NCBI RefSeq assembly: GCF_036373705.1
Contig: NC_089852.1
Location: forward strand, 32,191,707 to 32,255,706
Reading direction: 5' to 3'
Origin: Amia ocellicauda
Lineage: Eukaryota; Chordata; Actinopteri; Amiiformes; Amiidae
DNA: 64,000 nt
Shown here: in pieces, positions 1 through 10,826 of the stretch
Position numbering within the stretch: the first letter of the stretch is position 1
Layout of the letters: each line of letters begins with the position of its first letter
Notes under the pieces: generated by a model
Databases searched by the model: none
What the model saw: only the letters and a program-made list of their open reading frames with translations
Told to the model about the DNA's origin: nothing
Made by a program: the position numbers and the translations under genes

Positions 1-1688
1 ACTTCCTGACGCAGGAGCTGTAGCTCTTTCTGCGGATACAGGGGAGGAGTTGAGTACTGAGGAGGAGCCGGTGCTGCCTTTGACTCATCATAGATGGGAG
101 GAGTCATGTTAGGCACCACCCCTCGGGGTATCCCGGCCTGTCTGTTTAATTTGGGGTCAGTGTGAGTCTGATCTCCAGCGCGGTCACTTCTGCCCCTGTT
201 ACGCTTGTAACCAGAGTTAAGTTTCTTTTCCCTATGAGGATTATGAGGGGGACAACGCCCATAGTCAGGCTCAGTGTTTAAGAAAACATGAGGCCCCTCG
301 ACCTGGAATAGTTTTTCACGGGATTCTTTTTCAGTTTTCCCCTTATTATCAATTTTAACACATTTCCAAGCTCCTTGTTTCACTAATTCCTGTGCTCTGC
401 AAATTTTAAGAAACAAATTCTCCCAATCCTCGGTTGCATCAGCTGAGATGCCCAGGATTGCTTTCAAATCAGGGTGTAATCCATGTAAAAAGGATTTCTT
501 AAACTGTTCATCATATATATCATCATCAATTGTATCCAGAAACAAATAGAGAGCTCATTTTCTCAGAGCATATGCCCTTACATGTTCGCCTTTTCTCTGT
601 GTTGCAGAATAAAATTTACTTCCCCAATCTGCTGCATTCCAGCCACAAGCTTCGCCTATTAACTCTAAGACCTCCATCCACGCAGTCGCTCTCCCCACTT
701 CATCAACACTTAACAGGGATCTTAAAGTCGGAGAACAAGCAGCTAAAACTATTGTTTTCCAATGCAGGTCGTTCAGTTGTGGGTGTAACTGAATGCAAGA
801 TAAAAGTGGAATTATTAATTCCTCTCAATCTGTCTCTAGAGTAATTGGACCCAAATCATCTTTGAATGCTCTCAGTTCCAGAGCAGTCAGACGCTTAGTT
901 GTCTGAGGCTCATTACTGACTTGAGGATCATCAGAACTGTCTGTGTTTTCTGAATGACTTCGTCTTCTCGTACTTTCATGTATTGAACTCGGCTCTGTGT
1001 CGCTCGTCCTTAACATTCTGCGTTTCACTGCAGCCCGAGTGCGAACCACACAGACGGGAGCGGATTCAGGATTGAATTCACAGTCCCACGCCTCTCTCTC
1101 TAGCTCTTCCCAATATTCATCATCATCAGAGTCCAGTTCAGGACAACACGGACCTCAGACAGCTGCAATGATAGCAGTTTTCATGCCTAGTTTGGTTTTT
1201 AAGCGCATTACTAGCTGTTTACACGCAGTGTGATTACTTTGGGAAACTTTGGTTGCAGTGTGTCTGAGAGCTGCCTGGCAATCATTGAACTGTTGCTGTA
1301 AAGTGCGATTCTCTTTTCTCAGACTCTCACTGTCAGATCTGCGCTGCTCTTTATCGAAACAGGCAGCAGCTGCGATCACAGCAATATTGCTCACTGTCTG
1401 CATCTGAAGTTTCAACTCTGCATTTTGTAAAAGCAGGGCAGATTTCTCATCGCTAACAAGTTTCAATTTAGTTTCTACCTCGGTAGAATGATCAGATAAG
1501 ATCTTAACACACTGAGCTAACCCATACAGAGCAGCTAATTTCAGTTGTGACTTCTTCACTTCTTCGTGTGTTAACTCCGCTAAACAGGACTCTAGGTTCT
1601 GTAATAAAGTGCTCACACACTTCTTTATCGCGTTTTTAATTCGGTCCTTATGGACACACCGGCTTGCCTTCTGACACAGATGATCCAT
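1..1688 (-). pseudogene. Endogenous retrovirus gag, 5' part, degraded
   Basis: The reading frame opens with an ATG at 1688. It first gives about 177 residues rich in Leu, Lys and Glu with heptad-like spacing (Leu-rich stretches near residues 40-60 and 80-130), suggesting a coiled-coil matrix-like region. The frame is cut by TGA at 1155-1157 and TGA at 825-827, shifts frame near 820, and meets another TGA at 555-557. The part between about 820 and 240 reads as a capsid-like region with the short motif FLHGLHPDLKAILGIS followed by a basic Arg/Lys/Pro-rich tail near 100-240, as in retroviral nucleocapsid. The LTR and primer site lie just upstream in the same orientation, so this is the gag of one provirus that continues off the left edge of the window. 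Three stops and a frameshift make it a pseudogene. Retroviral gag is well supported; the genus is not determined. Confidence 0.75.
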
Positions 1689-1938
1689 GTTTGCCTCTGT
1701 TTACAGAAGGTAACTTTTCAATCACTCGCCCACACTTCATGTGGTTTTCCTCCTTGGAGATGAAATCACTACACACTCCTAAGGTCAATGATCAGTTCAT
1801 ACAATCCCGGCTATGCTGACGACACCGTTACGCGAGGTTCGTCTTTCAGGCAAGAGTCGGATATTCAGCGCTATTCTGTCAATGCATGCACATTAATACT
1901 CTAGAGCAATCTGTGACTTGTAGCAAATATCCGTCATC

Positions 1939-1956
1939 TCCCCGTACTGGCCACCA
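1939..1956 (-). promoter_or_regulatory. Retroviral primer binding site, tRNA-Ile type
   Basis: On the minus strand this 18-nt site starts TGGTGGCC and lies three nucleotides after the end of the LTR. It matches the complement of the 3' end of vertebrate tRNA-Ile (including CCA) at 17 of 18 positions, by recall of the tRNA sequence. Spacing from the LTR and about 250 nt of leader before the gag ATG are as expected for a retrovirus. Confidence 0.8.
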
Positions 1957-1959
1957 CTC

Positions 1960-2629
1960 TGTAAGAGAATTTGGAAATGCTTGGTTTTTCAGTCAATCTA
2001 AATAAATAGTTGAACTGAAAACGCATAGGTCAATTGGTTTCTCTTTTAAGATTATTTTTAGAGGGAAGATGCGGTCAAGACACAGATGTGCAATAATCAT
2101 TTATTTTGACAAAAATAGGAAACTAATATCATTCAATTGTATTACTGAAAATAAGTAATATTAAGCTTCTGCTGGATTACAGTAAGAAACAGATAATACC
2201 CATTTTCTTCTTTCTCCTCACAGTACAGCTTATAGGCCAGTCTGGTCAGGCAGGAAGCGGTGTGTCTCTCTCTGTCTCTCCTCTCCAGCTCTGTCTTGTG
2301 TCTCATTGCAGGATGAAGAAGTTAAGAGAACTCAAATTCTCATTGTTTTCCCTTTCATAAGGTTTCCTTCCAACCAATAGCATTTTGCCACCACCATGAC
2401 TTGGGTGCCTTATGCTAAAGTAATTTAGGAGTGGGGGTCATTTCGAATTTGGCTAGGAGCCAATCAGAGGACAGGGCCCTTTTGGTCTCTGGTCATAAAG
2501 ATAGGGTTACCAGGGCTACCAGGGCTACCAGGGAACTTAGATAAAAGGGAGGAGGTCTGTTTCCTCTACCAAACCAGATGGTATAGAATTTCCCATAGAA
2601 AAATATATTCTAACAAATAATATCTTACA
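1960..2629 (-). repeat. 5' LTR of the endogenous retrovirus
   Basis: The segment is bounded by a perfect 6-bp inverted repeat (TGTAAG at the left, CTTACA at the right), so on the minus strand it starts TG and ends CA as an LTR should. The end lies 3 nt from the tRNA-Ile primer site. A minus-strand AATAAA polyadenylation signal is at 2100-2105. A TATA-like CCTATAAG is near 2230, and short CCAGGGCTA tandem repeats are near 2505-2535. The partner LTR would be outside the window, so the target-site duplication cannot be tested. Confidence 0.8.
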
Positions 2630-2974
2630 GAATCAACGTATACATTTGTTTAGTAGGCCATGTGAGGCCATTTTTCAAATTTGAAAGCTGCGAGATTTAT
2701 GTTTAATTTGTGATTTAGTTTGTTCTCTATGGTGATTAAACACTTTAAATGTTTAAAATATGTCTTTTGACCTATTTTGTCAAACATAACTTCATTAAAT
2801 GTGTTTAGCTGTGCTAATAATTATTTTAAAAATATTAAATCTATCTGTTAGTATAAACTAGAAGAAATGGATTCTAATTTAAAATAAAATGAAGGTATAT
2901 GTTATATAGTCTGTTGTTCAATGCATTACTGCATTAAACACTAGTGCAAAAAATAACTTCTCAGTCAAAAAACA

Positions 2975-3147
2975 CCTGCAAGGCCTGGATGAGATCGAGC
3001 CTCAGCCAGGTAAGAAAAAGTAATGCAAAAGTAACGTAACACATTACTTTCCATAACAAGTAACTAAGTAACGCAATTAGTTCCTTTTTTAGGGAGTAAC
3101 TCAATATTGTAAAGCATTACTTTTAAAAGTAACTTTCCCCAACACTG
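2975..3147 (-). mobile_element. hAT-like non-autonomous element, terminal fragment
   Basis: The right end, read on the minus strand, starts CAGTGTTGGGGAAAGTTACT and continues with alternating AAAGTAAT/ATTACTT motifs around 3030-3130. This is the terminal arrangement of common fish hAT MITEs. No convincing opposite end was found, so it is treated as a fragment. Confidence 0.5.
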
Positions 3148-3169
3148 TCTATAACGGTTATTACTTTTT

Positions 3170-3548
3170 GTTGTTCAGAGAGACTCCGCTCAGGTGGAGA
3201 TCTTCCATGTCGGGGCCTTCCAGGCCGGGCACGTTAAATAAATACATTATCCTCTGTGCTTCAAGACTTCAATTCTTTACTGGATTCTTCACTATGTAAA
3301 CATTGATTAAAGCAGTCTATTAGAACACCTCATTGATGTCCTTGATATCACAATTCCTTGAAAATAGTTATACTGTTTCCCAGCTGAACACATAAACTAA
3401 AAACATTACAAGTGACACAGGGGTTTAAACCATGCTCCCCTGCACTGCAAGTGAGTGTTAGCTCATCACAAAGGAGTCAGACCTACTCATCTGTAAATAC
3501 GTCTCCACTGCCAGACTTGTTACAGGCGGCTCGTCTGGGGTCCCTCTT
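3170..3548 (+). repeat. Decayed ERV-like LTR end with possible tRNA-Pro primer site
   Basis: The block at 3170-3290, with TTAAATAAATACAT-like polyadenylation sequence near 3235, is clearly related to 46910-47000, about 75-80% by eye over 95 bp. Near 3527-3545 GGCTCGTCTGGGGT follows TTACA. This resembles the tRNA-Pro primer site of gamma-like retroviruses at about 14 of 18 positions. A plus-strand LTR followed by its primer site is therefore likely. No coding sequence follows. Confidence 0.45.
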
Positions 3549-3611
3549 TACCCACCGATTGACACTATAGAGTAGTTTTAACATCAATGGACAGGAATAC
3601 ATATTAAGTGT

Positions 3612-3920
3612 CTAAAACAGAAAAGAGTACCAGTAAGATCCTGCATCTATAATCAAGAGATCAATCAAGTGGAAGAATAAAAATAACAGATACCCAAACA
3701 CAGTGAGAATGCAATAGTCACTGCAGTGAAACATGATGCTTGAGTGAATGTTGTACCCCTCTTCTTCCCCAATAATAAGGGTGAATATATTCACATACTG
3801 TTTATTATTCTATGTAGGAGTTGCTGCAGGGAGGGAATACATCCATGTTTCTTAAGCTGAACTACAGTGCTTAGCTTTCTATAGCTCCTTCAGGATGGAG
3901 GCTACTGAATTTTTCAAACT
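3612..3920 (-). other. Orphan 5' flank of an OR gene (receptor exon lost)
   Basis: This stretch matches the intron, first exon and core promoter upstream of the intact OR at 12.3 kb. Shared landmarks are the segment with AGAGTACCA-TAAG, AGATCAAT-AAGTGGAA, a GTTGCTGCAG-GAG exon piece near 3822, and the AGCTCCTTCAGGA-GGAG box near 3888-3905. The receptor exon should lie to the left but is absent; LTR-like sequence is there instead. The open stretch 3612-3794 is noncoding flank, not a gene. Confidence 0.6.
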
Positions 3921-4944
3921 GAAAACAATCCTTTGAGACTGTGGCACTGTGGCATAATTGCTAATGAGTATAATTTATAAAGCATTTTTAAAAATAATAT
4001 GTAAAAAATAATCCATGTTTCTTCTTCCAGAGGGTGTGTGTATAAGATGCGTGTATAAAACTGTAAAATGTATGTGATAAAGCAATATGCCTTTTATGTG
4101 AAAGGGAGACATTTACTACCTATCTCCACTCTGCGCTAAAGACTGTTTGTCCTCATTACACCAGTAGCACACTGATTTGATTTTATCATGTATGATATTG
4201 ACTTGCATTTGGCAGCTCCCAAATCATTATTTTGTAAAAACATAAGTTAATAAATGATACATCATATCTTATAAAGGTTTATTCATAATTCATACATGAG
4301 ATTATTAATGGTTCCTAACTGTTTTATAAACTATTAACCAATCATGTATTCATTATACCGTAATATAATGTGTTACAGTTCAAAGTTTAAAAAAAGAGCA
4401 TAAAAAAATTAAAAAGTGGATTGTGATAAATAAAAAATAAATAAACACAACATAATAAGTTGTGTCTTTTTTCTCTGCCAATTCTGAACCACTTATGCAG
4501 AAAGGGGGATGAAAATTAACTATACAAGGAAAAGGCAGGAGTCTTTATAGATAAACAAATGGTTGTTTTGTCAACAACATAATTCATTTGACTTTAAAGT
4601 CAACTGTTTTACAAACTGAAGAAACCGATGATATAAAATACATGGCTGAGTTTTACAATTGACATTAATTTGCGCATCTGACACTGTGTACCATTCCCTC
4701 CTCAGCACAGTGGATTACGTGTTTGTGCTACAAGTTCTAGGACAAACCCAAAGTGGCTTAATGGACATCAGATCAGGATTCGGAGATGGGAAAGTGACCA
4801 GTAAAGTCTCACAGACTTGAGTGATTGTTTCAGTTTATTATTGTGATGGTTGAGATGTGAGTATAATCAAGCAGTTCAGCAGTGAGCAAAAGTTAAGTGT
4901 ATACAGTTGGAAATTCAGTGTTCAAATCCTTGCCCTGGTCCAAC
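3921..4944. other. AT-rich spacer, no gene seen
   Basis: Long AT-rich sequence with scattered A and T runs (for example 4380-4450). No open frame, RNA gene or clear transposon end was recognised. Confidence 0.6.
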
Positions 4945-5850
4945 TGTCGCTCGTTCTCTCCTGAACTTCTCCAGGACCACCGGGAGAAGGGGGAACGGTG
5001 GGAACGCGTAAAGGAGACAGTACGGCCACGTGTGGGCTAGCGCGTCGATCCCCTAGGGTTCCTGAGCGGTCTTGGACGGAGAACCATAGTGGGCAGTGTG
5101 TGGACTCTGCCGAGGCAAAGAGATCCACTTCCGCCCTGCCGAACCAGCTCCACAGTTGTTGTACCACAAGCGGGTGGAGGCGCCATTCCGAGACCGGGGG
5201 GCCTCCCCGAGAGAGGAGGTCCACCGCCGTGTTTGACATGCCTGGGAGATGAACTGCTCTGATGGAGCGGAGACCATGGTTGCGCCCACAGAAGCAGATG
5301 GCGTGCTAGACAGTACAGTCTGCATGACTGGAGACCTCCTTGCCTGTTGATATAGGCAACCACTGCTGTGTTGCCCGTCCAGACCAGCACATGTCTGACT
5401 GGCAGGAAATGAGACAATCCAAGGAGTACTGCTTGTAACTCTAGGATGTTGATATGGAGGGCCCGTGCTGGCTCCTTCCACCTGCCTCGGACTACACGTC
5501 CGTCGCAGACTGCTCCCCAACCCTGCTTGGAGGCGTCTGTCGTCATGACTGCTCGGTGGTAAACTGGCCCCAGAGGCACACCGAGGGTCAAATTGTGGGG
5601 GCTCCGCCACCAACGGAGTGCCTTCCAGCACACTGGAGTGACTGTGAGGATGCGAGGGTGCATCCTGAGAGACCACCACTGCAACGGCCTCAACTGGAGG
5701 AGGCCGAGGGGGAGGGTCTGTAATGTAGCCGCTAGGAGGCCCAGCAGCCTCTGGCAAAGGGACACCCTGACACGAGCTCTCAGTCGGAAGAGGAAGAGAC
5801 ACGTGTGTATTGAGGCAACTCTCTCTGGCGCCAGCGTGGCAAGCATGGCA
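4945..5850 (-). pseudogene. DIRS RNase H / linker region, copy 1
   Basis: The translation contains TTDASKQGWGAVCDG (RNase H first-acid region), ARALHINILELQAVLLGL and NTAVVAYINRQGG, the RNase H signature of DIRS elements. After that the frame shifts: one frame carries the receptor-like tail and another carries DLLSRGGPPVSEWRLHP. The region ends near the motif RRERATV where copy 1 is truncated. The enzyme would degrade the RNA strand during reverse transcription. Frameshifts near 5250 and 5050 show it is not functional. Confidence 0.8.
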
Positions 5851-5867
5851 ACGGAATCGAAACGCAG

Positions 5868-6440
5868 TCAGAGGAACTGTGCCTGCTGAGTTGGCATCAG
5901 GCGGCTCTTCTCTTGATTGACCCGAAAGCCCAATTCGGAGAGGCGGCCTAAAATCAGGTCTGTGTGTATCCAAACCTTCTCCCTTGAGTGAGAACAAACC
6001 AGCCAGTCATCTAGATAATTGAGGACGCGGACCCCCTGGCAACGCAAGGGGGCTAACACGACGTCCATGCACTTGGAAAAAGTGCGTGGCGCTAGCGACA
6101 GGCGATTGCCTGGGACATGGTGCGCAGGTTGAGCATCTCGAAGCGCAGCACCTTGAATTGGCAGTTCAGGCGCCTCAGATCCAAGATGGGGCGGAAACGT
6201 ATGGGGAACAAAATCCCTCATGCTGCCCCGGCGGGGTCACTTCGCGGATTGCTCGCTTCTCCAGGAAAGCGGCGATTTCGACGCGAACAGGTCCCTCACT
6301 CGCGTCCACACCACGCCCTGGAAGTTGCAGGGAGTAGCCAACTGATATAATTTGGAGCACCCAAGAGTCTTGGGTGCAGTGTTGCCAATTGGAGAGTTGC
6401 TGGGGGGTGTAAAGGTGGGCCAGAGGCTGCTGGAACACCT
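5868..6440 (-). pseudogene. DIRS reverse transcriptase, copy 1
   Basis: The palm signature is present as NYLDDWLV (about residues 68-75 of the 117-residue frame at 5868-6221), with upstream SLAPRTFSKCMDVVLAPL typical of DIRS-type reverse transcriptase. The N-terminal part lies in an overlapping frame up to 6438 (QQPLAHLYTPQQLSNWQ). At least one frameshift separates the two, near 6200. The catalytic YLDD is kept, unlike copy 3, where it has become YLYD. Confidence 0.85.
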
Positions 6441-7892
6441 CAGGGGCGTGGCTCGGGTGGTGGAGAAGGCGGGGTCAGGCTGGGTCCCCTGGAGGGGTGC
6501 CTGCCTGCCAGTGAGACGCTGGTGGAGATCGGCAGGTGGGCGGGGCTGTGACCTAGGCTGTGGTCCGGCCTATGGCCTGGGCTGTGGCCTGGGAGCTGCG
6601 GTCGGGGGGCCTCACCGCCGGCAAGCTGCCGCAGAGGGCCAGGGGAGCTGAAGAGACTCCACAGCCCTCTGGATGACTGCCCAGAACTCCCTGTCCTGTC
6701 CCGTGGGAGCAGGAGGCGTCCACGCTCAACGGAGGAGGAGGGGTGGGAGCGACCAGCTCCTCCTCCATGAGCTCCGCCTCGAGTCCTCGTGAAGACCCAG
6801 AGACAGGTGGTCCTCCTCCCAGGTGGCCCGTCTGCTTCCCTCCTCCTGGGATGGGGCAGACAGACTTCCCTCAGTCTCCACCGGCGCGGTGTCAGCCAGC
6901 GGCTGGGCGTCATGGTATGGGGAGGGGCGGCACCTTTTGCGCTGCTTGCGCTGCCTGCGCGGCCAGGAGAGCGCAGATTTGGTCCATCCTGCTTTCGAGA
7001 GCAAGGATGGCCTCATTACGCTCTCTGTCCGCTGAGGCTGACCTCCTTCTCCGACGGCGCGGAGTGGAGGAGGCCAGCAAAGACTCAGAAGAGGGGGAGG
7101 GAGCCCGGGGGCATCACTCCACCACTCCACCGCTCCTCCTCGTCGTTCGCGGGCACGTCAGGCAGGGGCAGCGCGGCTGTCGCGGGTGGGGCAGCTGCCG
7201 TGGCAGGTGTGGGAGCGACAGCCGGCGCAGCAGCGGGAGTAGGTGGGGACGTCGGCACAGGAGGCGCGGCTGTCCCCAGCACTACCATCCTGGAGGAGGG
7301 GACGGAGGGGCTCGGGGAGAGGCGGAGATTCAGCGCCCCCGAGGCCCCCCCTGTCACTCACCAGAGTCGGGAATCGCAGGGCGCGGCGGCAAGTGCGGCG
7401 GCGGTGCCCGGTAAGATGGCGGACCTCCGGGCATGCCGCAGCGGACCTGGAAGTCGCGGCCAAATCGCGCCCGCTGTCGGTGCCCAGACAGACGGGGCAT
7501 AAGACTTCCCCACTCCAGGCGGGCAAGGTGCAGTGGAGCTCATCGCCGAGCGCACACACGCGTGCACAGGGAAACGTGTAGCAGAGGCGCCGATCAGTGT
7601 TTGCATCAGGGGCACACAACAACTGGAACGCCTCTGCAACAAGTGGAGCGCCTAACGGGCCCACCGCTGTGTGTCTCCACCCGGCAACGTTTATATACAC
7701 GGGGGCACTGCGACACCAACCACACGCAACCTTGCTGTTGCCGGACTGAACACTGTGTATACCAAGCACCAGGTACTGGATACAAGCGCCGCGTAGGCCC
7801 ATAGGCTTAACCACACCGCGTGTGCCGGGGTTTCCGGGGACACCGGGTGACGCGGAGTCCGGGGTCCGCGGGGGCCAAGGGTAGTAGACCAC
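6440..7892 (-). pseudogene. DIRS Gag-like region, copy 1
   Basis: Three overlapping minus frames together correspond to the Gag-like first ORF of copy 3. They start with VYYPWPPRTPDS, pass through the cysteine-bearing stretch GEVLCPVCLGTDSGRDLAA (7400-7530), and reach a Pro/Ala/Ser-rich region and the motif WEEDHLSL near 6810. The very high GC content produces long open frames on both strands here; only the minus frames have DIRS similarity. Function in the element is presumed packaging of the RNA. Confidence 0.7.
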
Positions 7893-8499
7893 CAGCCGTA
7901 GCGGGATCTAAAACCGAGGCCTGCACGCACGGACCGGGAGGGCTAGCAGTGCTCATTCTCGGCGAACTGAGAGAGCGAGATCTCCTACAGCCGCAGCTGC
8001 GGGCTGTAGTGCGGGCGCAAGCCAGCGGAGGAGCACCTCACGCGGGCAAAATCTCTTACGACACACGATTTTACTGCCGCTGCTAGCGCTCCTGCTGTGG
8101 AGGAAAAAGCCATGTGGACAAAAAACCAACACAGCAAGCAGTCGGAATATATATAGCACTATATAAACACCACTATTATTTTTAAAAGGCTCTTCTTGTG
8201 AACGAAACTGAAACCGAAAGCGCAGCCGGACCTCGGGATTAGCTATCAATAATAACTAAACACACACAAGACAGAGATGATGTGTAGCGAAAACAGTGGT
8301 GAACAACACTATGAAGTGAGCAACAAGTTGTTAGCTGAGTTTGGCTGTTCCTCACCCAGTTTTATTCCTCCTACACAGCTGTTTCTGTTTCAGTTATGAT
8401 TGTGTTTCAACCTACATATTGAACTGATGATCATTGGCACCTGTTTGGTATAATTGTTTAATCATACACCTGACTATATGCCTACAAAATCCCTGACTT

Positions 8500-8696
8500 T
8501 GTGCAAGTGTACCTAGAAGAATTGATGCTGTTTTGAAGGCAAAGTGTGGTCACACCAAATACGGATTTGATTTAGTTTTCTCTTCTGTTCACTCACTTTG
8601 CATTTAGTTAATTGATAAACATAATTATTAACATTTGAAAGCATTCTTACTTTACAGCATTTTTTCACACCTGCCTTATACATTTGCACAGTACAT
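8500..8696 (+). mobile_element. Tc1/mariner 3' end fragment
   Basis: The start encodes a decayed transposase C-terminus of the form R-R-I-D-A-V-L-K-A-K followed by GHTKYGFDL-like residues, in shifting frames. It continues into a 3' terminal region (CACACCTGCC...TTTGCACAGTAC) familiar from fish Tc1 elements. The 5' part is missing. It is the first of four Tc1-type elements stacked up to 12.15 kb. Confidence 0.6.
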
Positions 8697-8735
8697 ATAT
8701 ATATATATACACACATATATACACATATATACACA
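8695..8735. repeat. TA/CA microsatellite
   Basis: Runs of TATATA and ACACATATATACAC. It separates two Tc1 elements and offers TA insertion targets. Confidence 0.9.
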
Positions 8736-8753
8736 CACCGATCAGCCATAACA

Positions 8754-9250
8754 TTATGACCACCTGCCTAATATTGTGTAGGTCCCCCTTTTGCTGCCAA
8801 AACAGCCCTGACTCGTCGAGGCATTGACTCCACTAGACCTCTGAAGGTGTGCTGTGGTATCTGGCACCAAGACATTAGCAGCAGATCCTTTAAGTTCTGG
8901 AAGTTGCAAGGTGGGGCCTCCATGGATCAGACTTGTTTGATCAGCACATCCCACAGATGGTCGATTGGATTGAGATCTGGGGAATTTGGAGGCCAAGTCA
9001 ACACCTTGAACTCGTGATTCATCAGACCAGGCCACCTTCTTCCATTGATCCGTGGTCCAGTTCTGATGCTCACGTGCCCATTGTAGCAGTGGACAGGGGT
9101 GAGCATGGGCACCCTGACTGGTCTGTGGCTATGCAGCCCCATAAGCAACAAACTACAATGCACTGTGTGTTCTGATACCTTTCGATCAGAACCAGCATTA
9201 ACTTTTTCAGCAATGTGAGCTACAGTAGCTCGTCTGTTGGATCGGACCAC
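8754..9250 (-). pseudogene. Tc1-like transposase, internally deleted
   Basis: The N-terminal part (8927-9250) reads VRSNRRATVAHIAEKVNAGS, a Tc1 DNA-binding region. It then jumps to LTWPPNSPDLNPIDHLWD, the C-terminal catalytic box, where the acidic residue after NPI is Asp rather than Glu. The stretch holding the first two catalytic aspartates is missing, by about 100 residues compared with the family. The C-terminal 80 residues (8754-9035) are in another frame. Confidence 0.8.
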
Positions 9251-9283
9251 ACGGACCAGCCTTCGCTCCCCACATGTTCACTT

Positions 9284-9545
9284 AAGAACATAAGAACATA
9301 AGAAAGTTTACAAACAAGAGGAGGCCATTCGTCCCATCGTGCTCGTTTGGTGTCCATTAGTATTTAAGTGATCCAAGGATCCTATCCAGTCTATTTTTAA
9401 ATGTTCCTAAACTTTCAGCTTCTACATCGCTGAGGAGTTTGTTCCATATTGTGACTACTCTCTGTGTGAAGAAGTGTCTCCTGTTTTCTGTTTTAAATGC
9501 CCTGAAGCCCAATTTCCAGTTGTGTCCATTTTCCATTTGTATCAA
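9284..9545 (-). mobile_element. CR1-type LINE 3' end inserted in Tc1
   Basis: The minus strand encodes a C-terminal LINE ORF2 tail (FFTQRVVTIWNKLLSDVEAES...LDRILGSL), a stop, a short 3' UTR, and then ends in repeats of the 8-mer TTCTTATG. That is the CR1 way of ending. It is 5'-truncated, as most CR1 copies are. Possible short target duplication: TTCAC near 9280 and near 9548. Confidence 0.75.
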
Positions 9546-9598
9546 ACTTCACCTGTCAGTGGTCATAATGTTATGGCTGATCAGTGTATATATATATA

Positions 9599-10818
9599 CA
9601 CTCACCTAAAGGATTATTAGGAACACCTGTTCAATTTCTCATTAATGCAATTATCTAACCAACCAATCACATGGCAGTTGCTTCAATGCATTTAGGGGTG
9701 TGGTCCTGGTCAAGACAATCTCCTGAACTCCAAACTGAATGTCTGAATGGGAAAGAAAGGTGATTTAAGCAATTTTGAGCGTGGCATGGTTGTTGGTGCC
9801 AGACGGGCCGGTCTGAGTATTTCACAATCTGCTCAGTTACTGGGATTTTCACGCACAACCATTTCTAGGGTTTACAAAGAATGGTGTGAAAAGGGAAAAA
9901 CATCCAGTATGTGGCAGTCCTGTGGGCGAAAATGCCTTGTTGATGCTAGAGGTCAGAGGAGAATGGGCCGACTGATTCAAGCTGATAGAAGAGCAACTTT
10001 GACTGAAATAACCACTCGTTACAACCGAGGTATGCAGCAAAGCATTTGTGAAGCCACAACACGTACAACCTTGAGGCGGATGGGCTACAACAGCAGAAGA
10101 CCCCACCGGGTACCACTCATCTCCACTACAAATAGGAAAAAGAGGCTACAATTTGCACAAGCTCACCAAAATTGGACAGTTGAAGACTGGAAAAATGTTG
10201 CCTGGTCTGATGAGTCTCGATTTCTGTTGAGACATTCAGATGGTAGAGTCTGAATTTGGCGTAAACAGAATGAGAACATGGATCCATCATGCCTTGTTAC
10301 CACTGTGCAGGCTGGTGGTGGTGGTGTAATGGTGTGGGGGATGTTTTCTTGGCACACTTTAGGCCCCTTAGTGCCAATTGGGCATCGTTTAAATGCCACG
10401 GCCTACCTGAGCATTGTTTCTGACCATGTCCATCCCTTTATGACCACCATGTACCCATCCTCTGATGGCTACTTCCAGCAGGATAATGCACCATGTCACA
10501 AAGGTCGAATCATTTCAAATTGGTTTCTTGAACATGACAATGAGTTCACTGTACTAAACTGGCCCCACAGTCACCAGATCTCAACCCAAAAGAGCATCTT
10601 TGGGATGTGGTGGAACGGGAGCTTCGTGGCCTGGATGTGCATCCCACAAATCTCCATCAACTGCAAGATGCTATCCTATCAATATGGGCCAACATTTCTA
10701 AAGAATGCTTTCAGCACCTTGTTGAATCAATGCCACGTAGAATTAAGGCAGTTCTGAAGGTGAAAGGGGGTCAAACACAGTATTAGTATGGTGTTCCTAA
10801 TAATCCTTTAAGTGAGTG
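9599..10818 (+). mobile_element. Tc1-like transposon (DD36E type), copy 1, dead
   Basis: About 29-bp terminal inverted repeats (CACTCACCTAAAGGATTATT at the left; one mismatch at the right) are flanked by TA on both sides. The transposase frame starts at ATG 9747 (MGKKGDLSNFERG). It is broken by TGA at about 10251, where the 53-kb copy has AGA, and by a 1-bp deletion near 10563. It is otherwise almost identical to the copy at 53.08 kb, so both inserted recently or are under little decay. Confidence 0.9.
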
Positions 10819-10826
10819 TATATATA

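Larger units (their letters stand above)
4945..8315 (-). mobile_element. DIRS-type retrotransposon, copy 1, truncated at both ends
   Basis: A GC-rich island in AT-rich DNA carries, on the minus strand, Gag-like, reverse transcriptase and RNase H regions in the order of DIRS elements. It aligns by eye with copy 3 (21.4-25.6 kb), including the leader near 7950-8315. The 5' terminal inverted repeat is missing. The 3' side stops at about 4945, just before the linker and tyrosine recombinase seen in copy 2. All frames are interrupted, so the copy is dead. Confidence 0.85.
8736..9586 (-). mobile_element. Tc1/mariner deletion derivative carrying a CR1 insert
   Basis: Terminal inverted repeats are GATCAGCCATAACATTATGACCAC at the left and its complement at 9557-9583, flanked by TA-rich DNA. 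The minus strand encodes transposase pieces, but the catalytic core is deleted and a CR1 tail sits near the 5' end. It is non-autonomous. Confidence 0.85.

Noticed and set aside
4998-7804. Many long plus-strand frames over DIRS copy 1 (for example 6743-7414 and 6789-7502)
   Set aside because: The region is very GC-rich, which opens all frames. Only the minus frames match DIRS proteins.
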